DNA of 43,633 bases, taken from positions 1 through 43,633 of the forward strand of contig DUBD01000024.1 of assembly GCA_012960515.1 (NCBI GenBank), given 5' to 3'. The DNA is from Bacteroidota bacterium. GTDB taxonomy: Bacteria; Bacteroidota; Rhodothermia; Rhodothermales; Rubricoccaceae. The notes under the pieces are model-generated. The model did no database searches and had not been told where the DNA came from. It saw only the letters and a list, made by a program, of their open reading frames with translations. Positions 9,220-19,668 of the stretch are shown here, piece by piece. Made by a program: the position numbers and the translations under genes. How positions within the stretch are numbered: position 1 is the first letter of the stretch; each line of letters opens with the position of its first letter.

Positions 9220-9369
9220 CTCAGCGGGGAACGGGGGGCGTAAGGACGCGCGTTCGGCGCAGCGGTGCCAAGAAGACCGCGCGATGGGAGGCCTTCACCC
9301 GGAGCTTTCACTATTTTCTGAAACCTGCCGATTCTGCCTCCGGTACCCCACGCGTCCGCTCTCGCCCCC

Positions 9370-10704
9370 GTGCCCCGCAGCGTCCTCACCGCCACCGACC
9401 CCCGCGAGCGCCTCGTGCGCCGCGCCGCCCGTGCCCTTCGGTCGGGCTCCGGGGTGGTCCGCGTCGAGGTGCCATGGCCCGAGGCGCCGGAGCCGCTCGC
9501 CTGGCTGGCGGCCCAGACAAACGCGGAGACGGCGTACTGGCACGGCCGCGATGACGGCCTCTGCCGAGCCGCGCTCGGGGTCGTGCACGAGATCGCTGGC
9601 GAGGACGTAACCGCCCGGCTGGCGGACGCGGCGGCGGCGCTCCCCGAGGGCTCCGCCTACCTCGGCGGCCTCCGGTTCGACGGCGCGATGGACCCCGCTC
9701 GCGAGTGGGCGGGCTTCGGCGAGGGACGGTTCGTGCTCCCACGCATCGAACTCGTGACGCACGGCGGCGAGACGACGCTCGCCCTCCACGCCCTCCCCGG
9801 CCACGACACCGCCGAGAGCCTCCGCCAGTCGCTCGCGGACGTCCGCATGGATGGGCCCGCCCTCGGTGGCTCGCTGGACTTCCCCGTCGCGCGGGTGGAC
9901 CGCCCGGACCGCGACGGCTGGCACTCCGCCGTCACCGACGCGCTGGCGGCCATGGAGCGCGGCGAGATGGAGAAAGTCGTCCTCGCGCGCCGCGCGACGT
10001 ACCGCTTCGAGGAGCCGCTGGACCCCGCCGCCCTCCTCGCCCGGCTGACGGAGGCTGCGCCTCGCGCCTTCCACGTCCTCCTCTCCGATGGCGCCGGCCG
10101 GCGGTTCCTCGCGGCCACGCCCGAGCGGCTCGTCCGCGTAGACGCCGAGGCCGCCTGGACCGAGGCCGTCGCGGGCACCCGCCGCCGCGGAGACGGCCCG
10201 GACGCCCGCTTCTTCCACGACGAGCTGGCGGAGAGCGAGAAGGACCGCCGCGAGCACGCCTTCGTGCGGGACTTCATTTCCGAGGCCCTCGCACCGCTCA
10301 CGTCCGTGATCTGCGTCGAGCCGCCGGTCCAGATTGAGGCGGCGCGCGTGCGCCACCTCAAGACGCCCGTCCGCGCGACGCTCCGCGAGGGCGTGACCCC
10401 GCTGGAGGTCATGACGGCGCTCCACCCCACGCCCGCCGTCGGCGGGACGCCCACGCCCGCCGCGCTCGGCGCCATCCGCCAGCTGGAAGGCTTCGACCGC
10501 GGACTCTACGCCGGTCCGGTCGGCTGGGTCTCGCGCGATGCGGCCGAGTTCGCCGTCGGCATCCGGAGCGGGCTGCTCTGCGGGGCGGACCTCGCGCTGT
10601 ACGCGGGCGCCGGCATCGTGCCGGGCTCCGTCCCGGAGGCCGAGTGGCACGAGACGGAAGCCAAGCTCGGCGGCTTCGCCGACGCGCTCGGGCTGGAGGG
10701 GTGA
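9370..10704 (+). CDS. menF: Isochorismate synthase
   Basis: MEKVVLARRATYRF; HELAESEKDRREHAFVRDFI; LHPTPAVGGTPTPAA; FDRGLYAGPVGWV chorismate-binding motifs; followed by menD. Confidence 0.93.
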   Translation: MPRSVLTATDPRERLVRRAARALRSGSGVVRVEVPWPEAPEPLAWLAAQTNAETAYWHGRDDGLCRAALGVVHEIAGEDVTARLADAAAALPEGSAYLGGLRFDGAMDPAREWAGFGEGRFVLPRIELVTHGGETTLALHALPGHDTAESLRQSLADVRMDGPALGGSLDFPVARVDRPDRDGWHSAVTDALAAMERGEMEKVVLARRATYRFEEPLDPAALLARLTEAAPRAFHVLLSDGAGRRFLAATPERLVRVDAEAAWTEAVAGTRRRGDGPDARFFHDELAESEKDRREHAFVRDFISEALAPLTSVICVEPPVQIEAARVRHLKTPVRATLREGVTPLEVMTALHPTPAVGGTPTPAALGAIRQLEGFDRGLYAGPVGWVSRDAAEFAVGIRSGLLCGADLALYAGAGIVPGSVPEAEWHETEAKLGGFADALGLEG

Positions 10705-12461
10705 CGGCCTCCCCCGCCCTCCTGCGCGCCCCGAACACCAACCACCTCTGGGCCGCGCTGCTCGTGGAGGAACTCGTCCGGCAGGGCGTCGGGCTGTTCG
10801 TGATCGGGCCGGGGAGCCGGAGCACACCGCTCACGGCGGCCGTCGCGCAGAACCCGCGGGCCCGCGCCCTCGTGCACATCGACGAGCGCGGCGGCGCGTT
10901 CGCGGCGCTGGGCTACAGACGCGCCACGGGGCGGCCCGCCGCGTGGATCACCACGAGCGGCACTGCCGTCGCCAACGGCCTCCCCGCCGCCGTCGAAGCG
11001 GACACCGCGGGCGTCCCGCTCCTCCTCCTCACCGCCGACCGGCCGCCGGAGCTTCGCGACACCGGCGCCAACCAGACCGTCCGCCAGCCGGGCCTGTTCG
11101 CGAGCGTCGCGCGATGGACCGCCGACCTCGCGCCGCCCACGCCCGAGGTGGACCCCGCGTACGTCCTCACGACGGCCGCGCACGCCGTCGCCCGCAGCCT
11201 CGCGCCCGACCCTGGCCCGGTCCACCTGAACTGCCCGTTCCGCGAACCGCTCGCCCCGCTGGCGGACGGCACGGGCGCGCTGCCGGACCATCTCCGCGCG
11301 TGGGCCGACTCGGGACGCCCGTTCACGGAGATCGTCGAGGCCGAGGTCTCGGTCCCGCCGGACGCCGTCGCCAGCGCGGCGCGCGCACTAGAGCCGTGCC
11401 GCCGCGTGCTGCTCGTGGCCGGGCAGGGCGCGGACCCGGACGCGTGTCGGCACGCCGCCGAACAAACGGGCTGGGTGCTGCTGGCGGACGCGCTCTCGGG
11501 CGCCCGCACCGACGACGGCGTTCCCTTCTACGACCTCGCGCTCGCGAGCCCCGCGTTTGCCGCCGCCCACGTTCCGGACGGAGTGGTCCACATCGGCGCA
11601 CGACCGACCTCCAAACGGCTCCAGGCGCTTATCGACCGCGCTCCGGTCCACGTCCGCATCGCGCCGACAGCCGGGCGGCTGGACCCCTCGCATCGCGTGA
11701 CGCACCGGATCACCGCCGATCCCGCGCTCGCCCTCCGCGACTTTGTGGCCGCGACCGCCTCACACCCGGAGCCCGGCTGGGCCGAGGACTGGCGAGCCGC
11801 GTCGGCGGCAGTGGCCCGCGTGCTGGACCAGCGCCTCGGCGGCGGCACGCTGACCGAGCCCGGTATCGCACGGGCGGTCGCGCGGCACACGCCCCCCGAG
11901 ACCGGGTGGGTCGTGGCGGCCTCCATGCCGATCCGCGACGTGGACGCCTTCACCGTTCCTCGCGGCCTCGTGACGGCCAACCGCGGCGCCAGCGGCATCG
12001 ACGGGACCGTCGCGACGGCGGCGGGCGTGGCCCGCGGTCTGGACGCGCCGACCGTCCTCCTCATCGGCGACCTCGCGCTGCTCCACGACCTCAACGCGCT
12101 GGCGCTCCTTCGCAGCGGCCCGCCGGTGGTGATCGTGGCCGTCAACAACGACGGCGGCGGCATCTTCCACTTCCTCCCGGTCGCGCCGGGACGCGAGGGC
12201 ACGGCGCTGCCCGGCGAGGTGTTCGAGCCGTTCTTCGGGACGCCGCACGGACTGAGCTTCGCCTCCGCCGCGGCGATGTTCGGCCTGCCGTACCACGCGC
12301 CCACGACGGGGGCGGCGTTCTCCGAGGCGTTCGAGGCCGCGCTCGCCTCCCGCCAGTCGGCCGTGATCGAGGTGCGGACGGAGCGGCAGGCGAACGCCAC
12401 GCTCCATCGCGAGATCGCGCAGGAGGTGGCCGCCGCAGTGGAGGCTGCGGTCCGCCCCTAA
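10701..12461 (+). CDS. menD: 2-succinyl-5-enolpyruvyl-6-hydroxy-3-cyclohexene-1-carboxylate synthase
   Basis: NTNHLWAALLVEELVRQGVGLFVIGPGSRSTPLTAAVA; VIVAVNNDGGGIFHFLPVA; GTGA overlap with menF. Confidence 0.96.
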   Translation: MTASPALLRAPNTNHLWAALLVEELVRQGVGLFVIGPGSRSTPLTAAVAQNPRARALVHIDERGGAFAALGYRRATGRPAAWITTSGTAVANGLPAAVEADTAGVPLLLLTADRPPELRDTGANQTVRQPGLFASVARWTADLAPPTPEVDPAYVLTTAAHAVARSLAPDPGPVHLNCPFREPLAPLADGTGALPDHLRAWADSGRPFTEIVEAEVSVPPDAVASAARALEPCRRVLLVAGQGADPDACRHAAEQTGWVLLADALSGARTDDGVPFYDLALASPAFAAAHVPDGVVHIGARPTSKRLQALIDRAPVHVRIAPTAGRLDPSHRVTHRITADPALALRDFVAATASHPEPGWAEDWRAASAAVARVLDQRLGGGTLTEPGIARAVARHTPPETGWVVAASMPIRDVDAFTVPRGLVTANRGASGIDGTVATAAGVARGLDAPTVLLIGDLALLHDLNALALLRSGPPVVIVAVNNDGGGIFHFLPVAPGREGTALPGEVFEPFFGTPHGLSFASAAAMFGLPYHAPTTGAAFSEAFEAALASRQSAVIEVRTERQANATLHREIAQEVAAAVEAAVRP

Positions 12462-12523
12462 ACGGCGCGAGGCCCGACCGAACCGGCCGAGCCTCGCGGG
12501 AATCGCGTTCTGGAACGAAGCGT

Positions 12524-14530
12524 CTAGCCTCGGACGCCCCGGCGCGGACGCTCGATCTTCAGCCGCTGCCCCGGACGGATGGTGTCACCGGAGAGGCTGT
12601 TCCACCGGCGGATGTCGCTGATCGTCACGCCGTACTGGCGGGCGATCTGCGTGAGGTTCTCGCCGCTGCGGACGCGGTGCGTGACGCTGCGCGGCTGCGA
12701 GGCGGCGGCGCGAGCGCGAGCCGCGGCGCGGGCGTCGTAGCCTTCCGGCTCCGTCAGGCGCAGGCGCTGCCCCGGGTGGATGGTGCTGGTGGTCAGCTCG
12801 TTCCACCCCATCAGATCGCGGACGTTGAGGCCATACTGGCGGGCGATCTGCGTGAGGTGCTCACCACTGCGGACGCGGTGGGTCGTCGGGCGGGCGTTGC
12901 GCGTGTCGGACGCCAGCCGGACGGGCGGCGTGGCCGGCTCCGGCGTGGGACGGGGCTCCTCGGCTTTCGGCTCCTCGTCGGCGCCATCCGGCGTAGCTAC
13001 GGCGACGGGCTCCGGCGTGGTCACGCGCGGAGTGGCCGGTTCGGGCTGGCGCTCGGGCTGACGAGCCGCGACGGGCGTCGGGAGGGCGGCTGCGGCGCGG
13101 CGGCGCATCTCCTCCTCGCGCTCGGCCTCCGCCTCGCGCTGGGCGACGAGCAGGATCTCGGCGGGCTCAGCGGGCGCGATGGGGTTGACGGCGCGGCGGC
13201 CGTAGTCCACCGTCTCCGCGACGAGGTTCATGCCCTCAGCCTCCGGGCCCGCGAGCGCGTCGAGGCGGGCGGCGTGGCGCGCGTAGAACCCGACCGGGAT
13301 GCGGACGGTGTGCGGCATCCGCGTGCCGGGCACGCGGCCCTGGCGGAGCGCCGGGTTCAGCGCGCGGAGCACGGCCTCGTCCACGTCGATGATGCGGGCG
13401 ATGTCGCTCAGGCGCGTCTCGGGCGCGACCGGGATACGGTCGAACACGAAGGCCGGGCCGGGCTCCGGCGCCTCGAAGCCGTACGCCTCCGGGTTGGAGA
13501 GGATGAGCGCCGTCGCGATGAACATCGGGACGTAGCCGCGGGTCTCGCGCGGGATGGCGTGGTCGATGTCCCAAAACGTCGCGCGCTCACCGGTCCGCTC
13601 CTCGTGGCGGCGCACGGCGCGCGCGATCACGGCCGGGTTGCAGTTGTAGCCCGCGAGCGCCAGCTGCCAGTCGCCGAAGCGGTCGTAGAGGTCGCGGAGG
13701 TGGCGCGCAGCGGCGCGGGTGCTCACCTCAGGGTCCAGGCGGAGATCCAACTCGCGGTTGGCCGTCAGGCCGTAGGCGGCGCCCGTCGGGCGGATGAACT
13801 GCCACATGCCGGCGGCGGCGGCGTGGCTCCGCGCGACGGGGTTGAGAGCGCTCTCCACCATCGCGAGGTACTTCAGCTCGTCCGGGACGCCCTCCTCCGC
13901 GAGGATGCGCTCCACCATCGGGAAGTACGTGTCCGCGCGCTGGCGGAGCGTGGCGACGTGGCCCGGCTTGCGGAGGAGGAAGCGGAGGCTCCGCTCCACG
14001 CTCGGTGTGACCTCCATTGGGATGACGGTCTCAGCCATACGGGCCGTCGGCAGCTGCGGCAGCGCAACGTTCTCGATCAGCGGGCTGTCCACGTCGTAGA
14101 TGACGCGGAAGGCCTCCTCGTTGACGGCGTACACGTCGCCGCGGTCGATGGCCTCGGTGCCGTAGAAGATCTCCTTCTCGGTCAGGACGGAGGCGTAGAG
14201 CTCGCGGAAGCGGGCGTCGTAGAGCACGCCCTCGCGCTGGGCGAGGAGCTCCAGATCGCCCACGAGCCCTTCGAGGAGCGTCGCGTAGCGGTCGGACTGG
14301 CCGTTGGCGGAGGCCGTGAGGAGCTCGGCGTGGCGAGCGTAGAGGCGAGCGATGCGTCGGGTGAGCTCGGCTTCCGTGAGCGGCGCGTCCGCAGCCTGCG
14401 AAGCGGGGAGCCGGTCGGCCGCGCCCAGTTGGGGCAGGCGAGCGGGCACCGCGACCTCGGAGGGCACGGACTGGGCCAGGACGGGGGCCGAGACGAGCAG
14501 CATCGCCACCGTGAGACTGAAACGGGGCAT
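12524..14530 (-). CDS. mltD: Lytic transglycosylase with LysM domains (MltD-like)
   Basis: MVESALNPVARSHAAAAGMWQFIRPTGAAYGL SLT motif; two LysM domains (HRVRSGEHLTQIARQYGLNVRDL..., HRVRSGENLTQIARQYGVTISDI...). Confidence 0.93.
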   Translation of the reverse strand: MPRFSLTVAMLLVSAPVLAQSVPSEVAVPARLPQLGAADRLPASQAADAPLTEAELTRRIARLYARHAELLTASANGQSDRYATLLEGLVGDLELLAQREGVLYDARFRELYASVLTEKEIFYGTEAIDRGDVYAVNEEAFRVIYDVDSPLIENVALPQLPTARMAETVIPMEVTPSVERSLRFLLRKPGHVATLRQRADTYFPMVERILAEEGVPDELKYLAMVESALNPVARSHAAAAGMWQFIRPTGAAYGLTANRELDLRLDPEVSTRAAARHLRDLYDRFGDWQLALAGYNCNPAVIARAVRRHEERTGERATFWDIDHAIPRETRGYVPMFIATALILSNPEAYGFEAPEPGPAFVFDRIPVAPETRLSDIARIIDVDEAVLRALNPALRQGRVPGTRMPHTVRIPVGFYARHAARLDALAGPEAEGMNLVAETVDYGRRAVNPIAPAEPAEILLVAQREAEAEREEEMRRRAAAALPTPVAARQPERQPEPATPRVTTPEPVAVATPDGADEEPKAEEPRPTPEPATPPVRLASDTRNARPTTHRVRSGEHLTQIARQYGLNVRDLMGWNELTTSTIHPGQRLRLTEPEGYDARAAARARAAASQPRSVTHRVRSGENLTQIARQYGVTISDIRRWNSLSGDTIRPGQRLKIERPRRGVRG

Positions 14531-14589
14531 AGAAGTGCAGCGCTGGGCGCGACTTAGGGGCTGGTACCTAAAGTAGAGCGTGAAGGGAG

Positions 14590-14615
14590 GGGTATCAACA
14601 CCACTGCTGATACCC
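14590..14615. promoter_or_regulatory. Perfect inverted repeat GGGTATCA-N10-TGATACCC in the leader of the lytic transglycosylase gene
   Basis: Arms 14590-14597 and 14608-14615; preceded on the minus strand by TTGACG-N18-TAGCCT. Confidence 0.55.
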
Positions 14616-14767
14616 GCATGCCGGGGAAGCGCCGGAGGCTACCCACGTCCTTCATGCTGCGTCAAGGGGCTAGGTCGATTCTTGGCACAACGGGTACCCG
14701 TCCGTTGCAGGGCGGGAGTATCGGCGGACGACCCGGCGACCCCACGCCTTGGTGCCGCCGGCCGCGC

Positions 14768-14790
14768 GCTGGCGCCGGTGCTCCGCCAGC
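14768..14790. repeat. Inverted-pair hairpin GCTGGCG...CCGCCAGC downstream of the acyl-CoA carboxylase gene
   Basis: Inner GCTGGCG/CGCCAGC arms, flanked by outer GCCGGCC/GGCCGGC. Confidence 0.7.
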
Positions 14791-14882
14791 GGGGCCCGGC
14801 CGGCGCGCGCGTCCGGTCTCGCGGAACGAGCGGTCCCCAATGCGTCTGACGCCCGGGAGAGCGGATTCGCCTGACGAGCGGC

Positions 14883-16457
14883 TTAGAGCGGCAGGTTGCC
14901 GTGCTTCTTCTTCGGGAGGGTCTGCACCTTGTTCTCCAGCATGTCCAGCGCGCGGATGAGGGTCCGGCGCGTCTCGCTGGGCCGGATCACGTCGTCCACG
15001 TAGCCGCGCTCGGCGGCGACGTACGGGTTCGCGAAGCGCTGGCGGTACTGCTCAGTGAACTCGGCCTCGGCCGCGGCGGGGTCGTCCGCGGCGGCGATCT
15101 CGCGGCGGCGGATGATCTCCACGGCGCCCTTCGGCCCCATCACGGCGATCTCGGCCGTGGGCCACGCGAGGTTGAGGTCGGCGCGGATGTGCTTGGAGTT
15201 CATCACGTCGTACGCGCCACCGTAGGCCTTGCGCGTGATGACGGTGACCTTCGGGACGGTGGCCTCACAGAAGGCGTAGAGCAGCTTCGCGCCGTGGCGG
15301 ATGATCCCGTTCCACTCCTGGTCCGTCCCGGGCATGAAGCCGGGCACGTCCTCGAAGACCACGAGCGGGATGTTAAACGCGTCGCAGAAGCGGACGAAGC
15401 GGGCGCCCTTGACGCTCGCGTCGATGTCCAGCACGCCCGCCAGCACGGCGGGCTGGTTGGCCACGATGCCCACGGAGCGGCCGCCGAGCCGCGCGAACCC
15501 GACGACGATGTTCTCGGCGAAGTCGGGGTGGATCTCGAAGAAGTCCCCGCCGTCCACCACGCGCGAGATCACGTCGTGGATGTCGTACGGCGTGCTGGGG
15601 GATTCAGGAATGATCGTATCAATTGCCGCGTCCGCCCGGTCGGCGGGGTCGCTGGCAGGGCCGCGGGGCGCGGGGTCCTCGCAGTTGGAGGGGAGGTAGC
15701 CCATGAGCTCGCGGATGCCGAGCAGGAGCGCCGCCTCGTTGGGGTACGCCCGGTGCGCCACGCCCGACCGGCTGGCGTGCGTGTCTGCGCCGCCCAACTC
15801 TTCCTGCGTGACCACCTCGTTGGTGACCGTCTTCACTACGTTCGGGCCGGTCACGAACATGTAGCTCGTGCCTCGCGCCATGAACGTGAAGTCCGTGATG
15901 GCGGGGCTGTAGACCGCGCCACCCGCGCACGGCCCGAGGATGGCGGAGATCTGCGGGACGACGCCACTCGCGAGGGTGTTCTGCAGGAACAGGTCCGCGT
16001 AGCCGCCGAGCGCCGCCACGCCTTCCTGGATGCGAGCGCCGCCGGAGTCGTTCAGGCCGATGACCGGCGCGCCGTTCTCCAGCGCCAGCTGCATGAGCTG
16101 GACAATCTTGCGAGCGTGCGCGAGGCCGAGCGACCCGCCGAAGACGGTGAAGTCTTGGGAGTAGACGTAGACCAGCCGCCCGTCGATGGTGCCCCAGCCG
16201 GTGACGACCCCGTCGCCGTAGGGGCGGTTGTTCTCCAGACCGAAGCCGCTGGCCTGGTGACGCACGAACTGCCCGAGCTCCTGGAACGAGCCGGGGTCAA
16301 GGAGGATGTCCAGCCGCTCACGGGCGGTCAGTTTGCCCTTCTCGTGCTGCTTCGCGACGCGGGCTTCGCCGCCACCCGCCAGCGCCTCCGCGCGGCGGCG
16401 GTCGAGGTCAGCGAAGGGGTCGAGGTCGGTCTCCGGGGCAGTCGGCTGGTCGCTCAT
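14883..16457 (-). CDS. Acyl-CoA carboxylase beta subunit (propionyl/methylmalonyl-CoA carboxyltransferase)
   Basis: [106 protein letters not shown]. Confidence 0.95.
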   Translation of the reverse strand: MSDQPTAPETDLDPFADLDRRRAEALAGGGEARVAKQHEKGKLTARERLDILLDPGSFQELGQFVRHQASGFGLENNRPYGDGVVTGWGTIDGRLVYVYSQDFTVFGGSLGLAHARKIVQLMQLALENGAPVIGLNDSGGARIQEGVAALGGYADLFLQNTLASGVVPQISAILGPCAGGAVYSPAITDFTFMARGTSYMFVTGPNVVKTVTNEVVTQEELGGADTHASRSGVAHRAYPNEAALLLGIRELMGYLPSNCEDPAPRGPASDPADRADAAIDTIIPESPSTPYDIHDVISRVVDGGDFFEIHPDFAENIVVGFARLGGRSVGIVANQPAVLAGVLDIDASVKGARFVRFCDAFNIPLVVFEDVPGFMPGTDQEWNGIIRHGAKLLYAFCEATVPKVTVITRKAYGGAYDVMNSKHIRADLNLAWPTAEIAVMGPKGAVEIIRRREIAAADDPAAAEAEFTEQYRQRFANPYVAAERGYVDDVIRPSETRRTLIRALDMLENKVQTLPKKKHGNLPL

Positions 16458-16519
16458 GGGGGCTCGGGGTCAGAGGCCGGAAGCTAACCCGGCACCTGCC
16501 GCCTCGCGCCCGGCGGACG

Positions 16520-17980
16520 CTACCCGTGGCGGCGGAACTGGCCCTCGACGGCGTCGGTGAAGGAGGCCGCGGGCTCGGAGTAGATGTGGACCTGGTAGCG
16601 CCGGAAGACCTCGCGGCCGATGATGGCCGACGCGTCGGACCACGAGCCCGCTTCCGCGAGTTGGCCGAGCACCTCGTGGTAGGCGCCCTCATCGCCCCCG
16701 AAGAGTTCGCGGACGTACAGGTCCCGCTGGCTCGCGGCCGGTCCCAGCACGCGCGCCTCCAGATCCGGAGCGTCGGCTGGCGGCTCGCCGGCGAGGTGCT
16801 GTGCGGCCGAGGGCTCCGGCGAGGTGAAGCGCGCCCAGAGCGGCTCCGGCGCGTCGGCCTCAGCCGGGGTGGGCGCCCCCCCCTGGGCACGAGCGAGGCG
16901 AACCCAGAGCGGCTCGTCGTCGGACTCGGCGGCGGGCTCAGGCTCTGCTGGCTCCACTGGCGACGGTTCCACTGGCGACGGCGGCTCCGCGGACTCCGGC
17001 GCGGCGGGAAGGGGCGCCAGCGCGTCGGGCTCGGCGTCACCGATTGGCTCCTCTGACGCTGAATCGGGTTCGGGATCGTCCGGTCCAGCAGAATCCGGCT
17101 CCGTCTCCAGCGCGCGCAACGGGACCTCCGGCGCGAGGGAGGGCGCCGGCACGATCTCGACAGCGTCTTCCACGTCTTCCGGTCCGTCCGCCCCGGCTGG
17201 CGGCGCCTCCCGAACGGGCTCGGCAGTCTCCACGTCCGGGCGATGAACGGTGGGCGCCTCGGACGGAGGCGGGGTTGCAGACGCGACGGCCTCGGCCAGC
17301 ACCTCGTCGATCTCGTCACGGGCGACGGCCTCGCGAGAGAGGACGGCGGCGCCCATCCCCGGGCGGCCCCGCGCGGCGAACACCTCGGCGAGCACGCGGC
17401 CCGGTACGCCGTCCGCGTACTCCGGCAGCGCCTCCACCACGTCGAACAACGGCGCCAGCAGCGCCCGCCAGCCGGCGGCGTCCAGGTCAGCGGCGACGCG
17501 GCGGTCCACGCGCTCCAGCAAGTCGCGAAGCGCCTCGCGGGAGTAGCCGGCCATCTCCTTTTTCGCGGCGTAGCCCTCCACGATTTCGCCGAGGTACGGG
17601 TACGCGCCGAAATCGGACAACCGGTCCAGAACCTCGTCAGCGGGTCGTTCGCCGTGTTCTGGCGCCGCCGCACTCAGCGTTTCCGCCGGGTGCACCAGCG
17701 CGTCGATCAGCCAGGCGCTCGTGCTGCGGACGGTCTCCGCCCACGCCGCCGCCGGGTACCGAGGCTCCACGGGCGTGTCCGCGGCCCACAGGTCCGGCAC
17801 GGCGCTGACCCACGGGGCCGCCGCTTCCATCCGCGCACGGACCTCGCGGTCCAGCTGGCGGCGGAGGGCGTGCGCGAGGAGCGGCGGGAGCGCGTCGAGG
17901 TCTGCGCGGGCGTGGGACCGGTCGGGCGCGAGGCGAGTGAGGGCGAGGCGGGCGAGGGCGTCCGAGAGATCGGCGAGCAT
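16520..17980 (-). CDS. Hypothetical protein with helical N-terminus and long acidic/Pro-rich linker
   Basis: Intact 486-aa ORF; TAGCTTCG promoter-like element at 18001-18008. Confidence 0.75.
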   Translation of the reverse strand: MLADLSDALARLALTRLAPDRSHARADLDALPPLLAHALRRQLDREVRARMEAAAPWVSAVPDLWAADTPVEPRYPAAAWAETVRSTSAWLIDALVHPAETLSAAAPEHGERPADEVLDRLSDFGAYPYLGEIVEGYAAKKEMAGYSREALRDLLERVDRRVAADLDAAGWRALLAPLFDVVEALPEYADGVPGRVLAEVFAARGRPGMGAAVLSREAVARDEIDEVLAEAVASATPPPSEAPTVHRPDVETAEPVREAPPAGADGPEDVEDAVEIVPAPSLAPEVPLRALETEPDSAGPDDPEPDSASEEPIGDAEPDALAPLPAAPESAEPPSPVEPSPVEPAEPEPAAESDDEPLWVRLARAQGGAPTPAEADAPEPLWARFTSPEPSAAQHLAGEPPADAPDLEARVLGPAASQRDLYVRELFGGDEGAYHEVLGQLAEAGSWSDASAIIGREVFRRYQVHIYSEPAASFTDAVEGQFRRHG

Positions 17981-18152
17981 GGGACGGAGAGGAGACGGGG
18001 CGAAGCTAGGCGGCGGTCGGGATGGAGGCCGCTACCGGAAACGCGGGCGATTCGATTCTTCGCGCCATACCACGCCGCGGATCCATTCCACGCAACCAAA
18101 CGGTGTTGGCACAGCGCTTGATGCGGGCCCGTGACCGCGTTCACCCTCCCTG

Positions 18153-18915
18153 TTGACGCTCGCGCTCCTGCTGCTCCTTCTCGCCGCCGCCCTCATGGGC
18201 TGGCGGCAGACGCGGCGTGCGCGTCGGCGTGAGGCGGTGCGAGACGAGGCGCTGGCGCTGGCCGCCCGGGCGCAGACGTGGTGGCGCTCGCCCCGATGGC
18301 TGGGGGGCGCGGACCGCGCGTCCCACTTCCGCGGGCTCTCGTTCGGTGCGCTCGGCCTCCACGCAGACGCCACGGCCCGCTACTGGACCGAGGCGGGCGT
18401 CTACCGCGTGCTGCCCGTTCCCGCCAGCCGCGCGCTGGCGGAGATCGCCGCGGCCCTTGGCGAGACGCCGCCCGATGGGGCCGCGCTCGTGCTGGGGTGC
18501 GAGCGTGGGCGGCCCTCGCGCGAGGCGGTCGCGGTTCTGGCGCTCGGCGGGCTCGTGACGGTTCCGCTTCCGGAGATCCCGTGGCGGTGGGTCGCGTGGC
18601 TCGTCCGCTGGTCCGCGCAGTTGAGCCGACCGGCGCCGCGGGATCGGCGGCGGCCTGCTCCCCTTCGCCGGGCGACGCCGCGCCCGGCGGTCCTGCGGAG
18701 GTGGACCCGGCTCCGCGGCGGCGCCTTCGCCCTCCCGATGTCCGGCCGTGCGCCGCCGCGTCCGCCCCCTTCCCTGGTCTCGGGCCTGCCGCCGCCCGGA
18801 GCGACTGCGCTCAGACCCTCGGCGGCGCGAGCATTGCGCGAGGGACCGCCACGGCGGCGGTCGAAACGGAGCTCACTGGCCGGGCGTGCACCCGCCCCCA
18901 GCCGCACGCCGCTCT
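18153..18915 (+). CDS. Hypothetical membrane-anchored protein; 3' end unresolved (frame stays open through the downstream gene to 19748)
   Basis: TTG start, MTLALLLLLLAAALMGWRQTRRARRR TM anchor; coding-like third positions to roughly 18,780. Confidence 0.4.
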
Positions 18916-19641
18916 GTGGTTCCTCCTCCTTCCCGATACGCCCTGCGCCTCGCCGCCATCGTCCCCGCCTGGAACGAGGCCGCGACTGTCGGGCCGGTCG
19001 TCCGCGCGCTGCGCGAGGGGGGCGCGGAGCGCGTGCTGGTGGTGGATGGCGGATCGCGCGATGGAACGCCAGCCCTCGCCGCAGAGGCGGGCGCAGAGGT
19101 GATCCACGAGCCGCGCCGCGGCTACGGCCGGGCCTGCCTCGCGGGGCTCGCCGCCCTCTCCCCCGCCCCTCCCGATGCCGTCGTCTTCGCCGACGCCGAT
19201 GGAGCGGACGATCCCGCCGACCTCGCCGCGCTGGCGGACGCACTCGCCGGCGCAGACCTCGTGGTGGGCAGCCGCGTGCTCGGAGCGCGGACGGGGCGCG
19301 TGGAGCGGGGCGCGCTGACGCCCGTGCAGCGGTGGGGCAACGCACTCGCGTGCTCGCTCGTCCGCGCGCGGTGGGGCGTAGCGTGGACGGACCTCGGACC
19401 GTTCAGAGCCATCCGGTGGGACGCGCTCCAGCGCCTCGGGATGCGGGACGAGACCTGGGGCTGGACCGTGGAAATGCAGGCGCGGGCCGCGCGCGAGGGG
19501 CTCCGGTGCGCCGAAGTCCCCGTCGCCTACCGCCGCCGTCGCGCGGGCGAGAGCACCATCAGCGGCACGCTCTCGGGCAGCGCTCGCGCGGGCGCCAAGA
19601 TCCTCTGGACCGTCGGCGCCCTCGCGGCTGGCGCGCGCTGA
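18916..19641 (+). CDS. Family 2 glycosyltransferase
   Basis: LAAIVPAWNEAATVGPVVRAL; VLVVDGGSRDGT; VVFADADGADDPADLAAL; VVGSRVLG. Confidence 0.9.
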   Translation: MVPPPSRYALRLAAIVPAWNEAATVGPVVRALREGGAERVLVVDGGSRDGTPALAAEAGAEVIHEPRRGYGRACLAGLAALSPAPPDAVVFADADGADDPADLAALADALAGADLVVGSRVLGARTGRVERGALTPVQRWGNALACSLVRARWGVAWTDLGPFRAIRWDALQRLGMRDETWGWTVEMQARAAREGLRCAEVPVAYRRRRAGESTISGTLSGSARAGAKILWTVGALAAGAR

Positions 19642-19655
19642 GACCGCCCGCCAGC
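19628..19655. repeat. Imperfect inverted pair GCTGGCGc...CCGCCAGC spanning the glycosyltransferase stop codon
   Basis: Arms 19628-19635 and 19648-19655; stop TGA lies in the loop. Confidence 0.55.
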
Positions 19656-19668
19656 GGCCCGCGGCGGC

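Noticed and set aside
10538-14557. 1339-aa plus-strand ORF
   Set aside because: Overlaps menD and is antisense to the lytic transglycosylase; shadow ORF.
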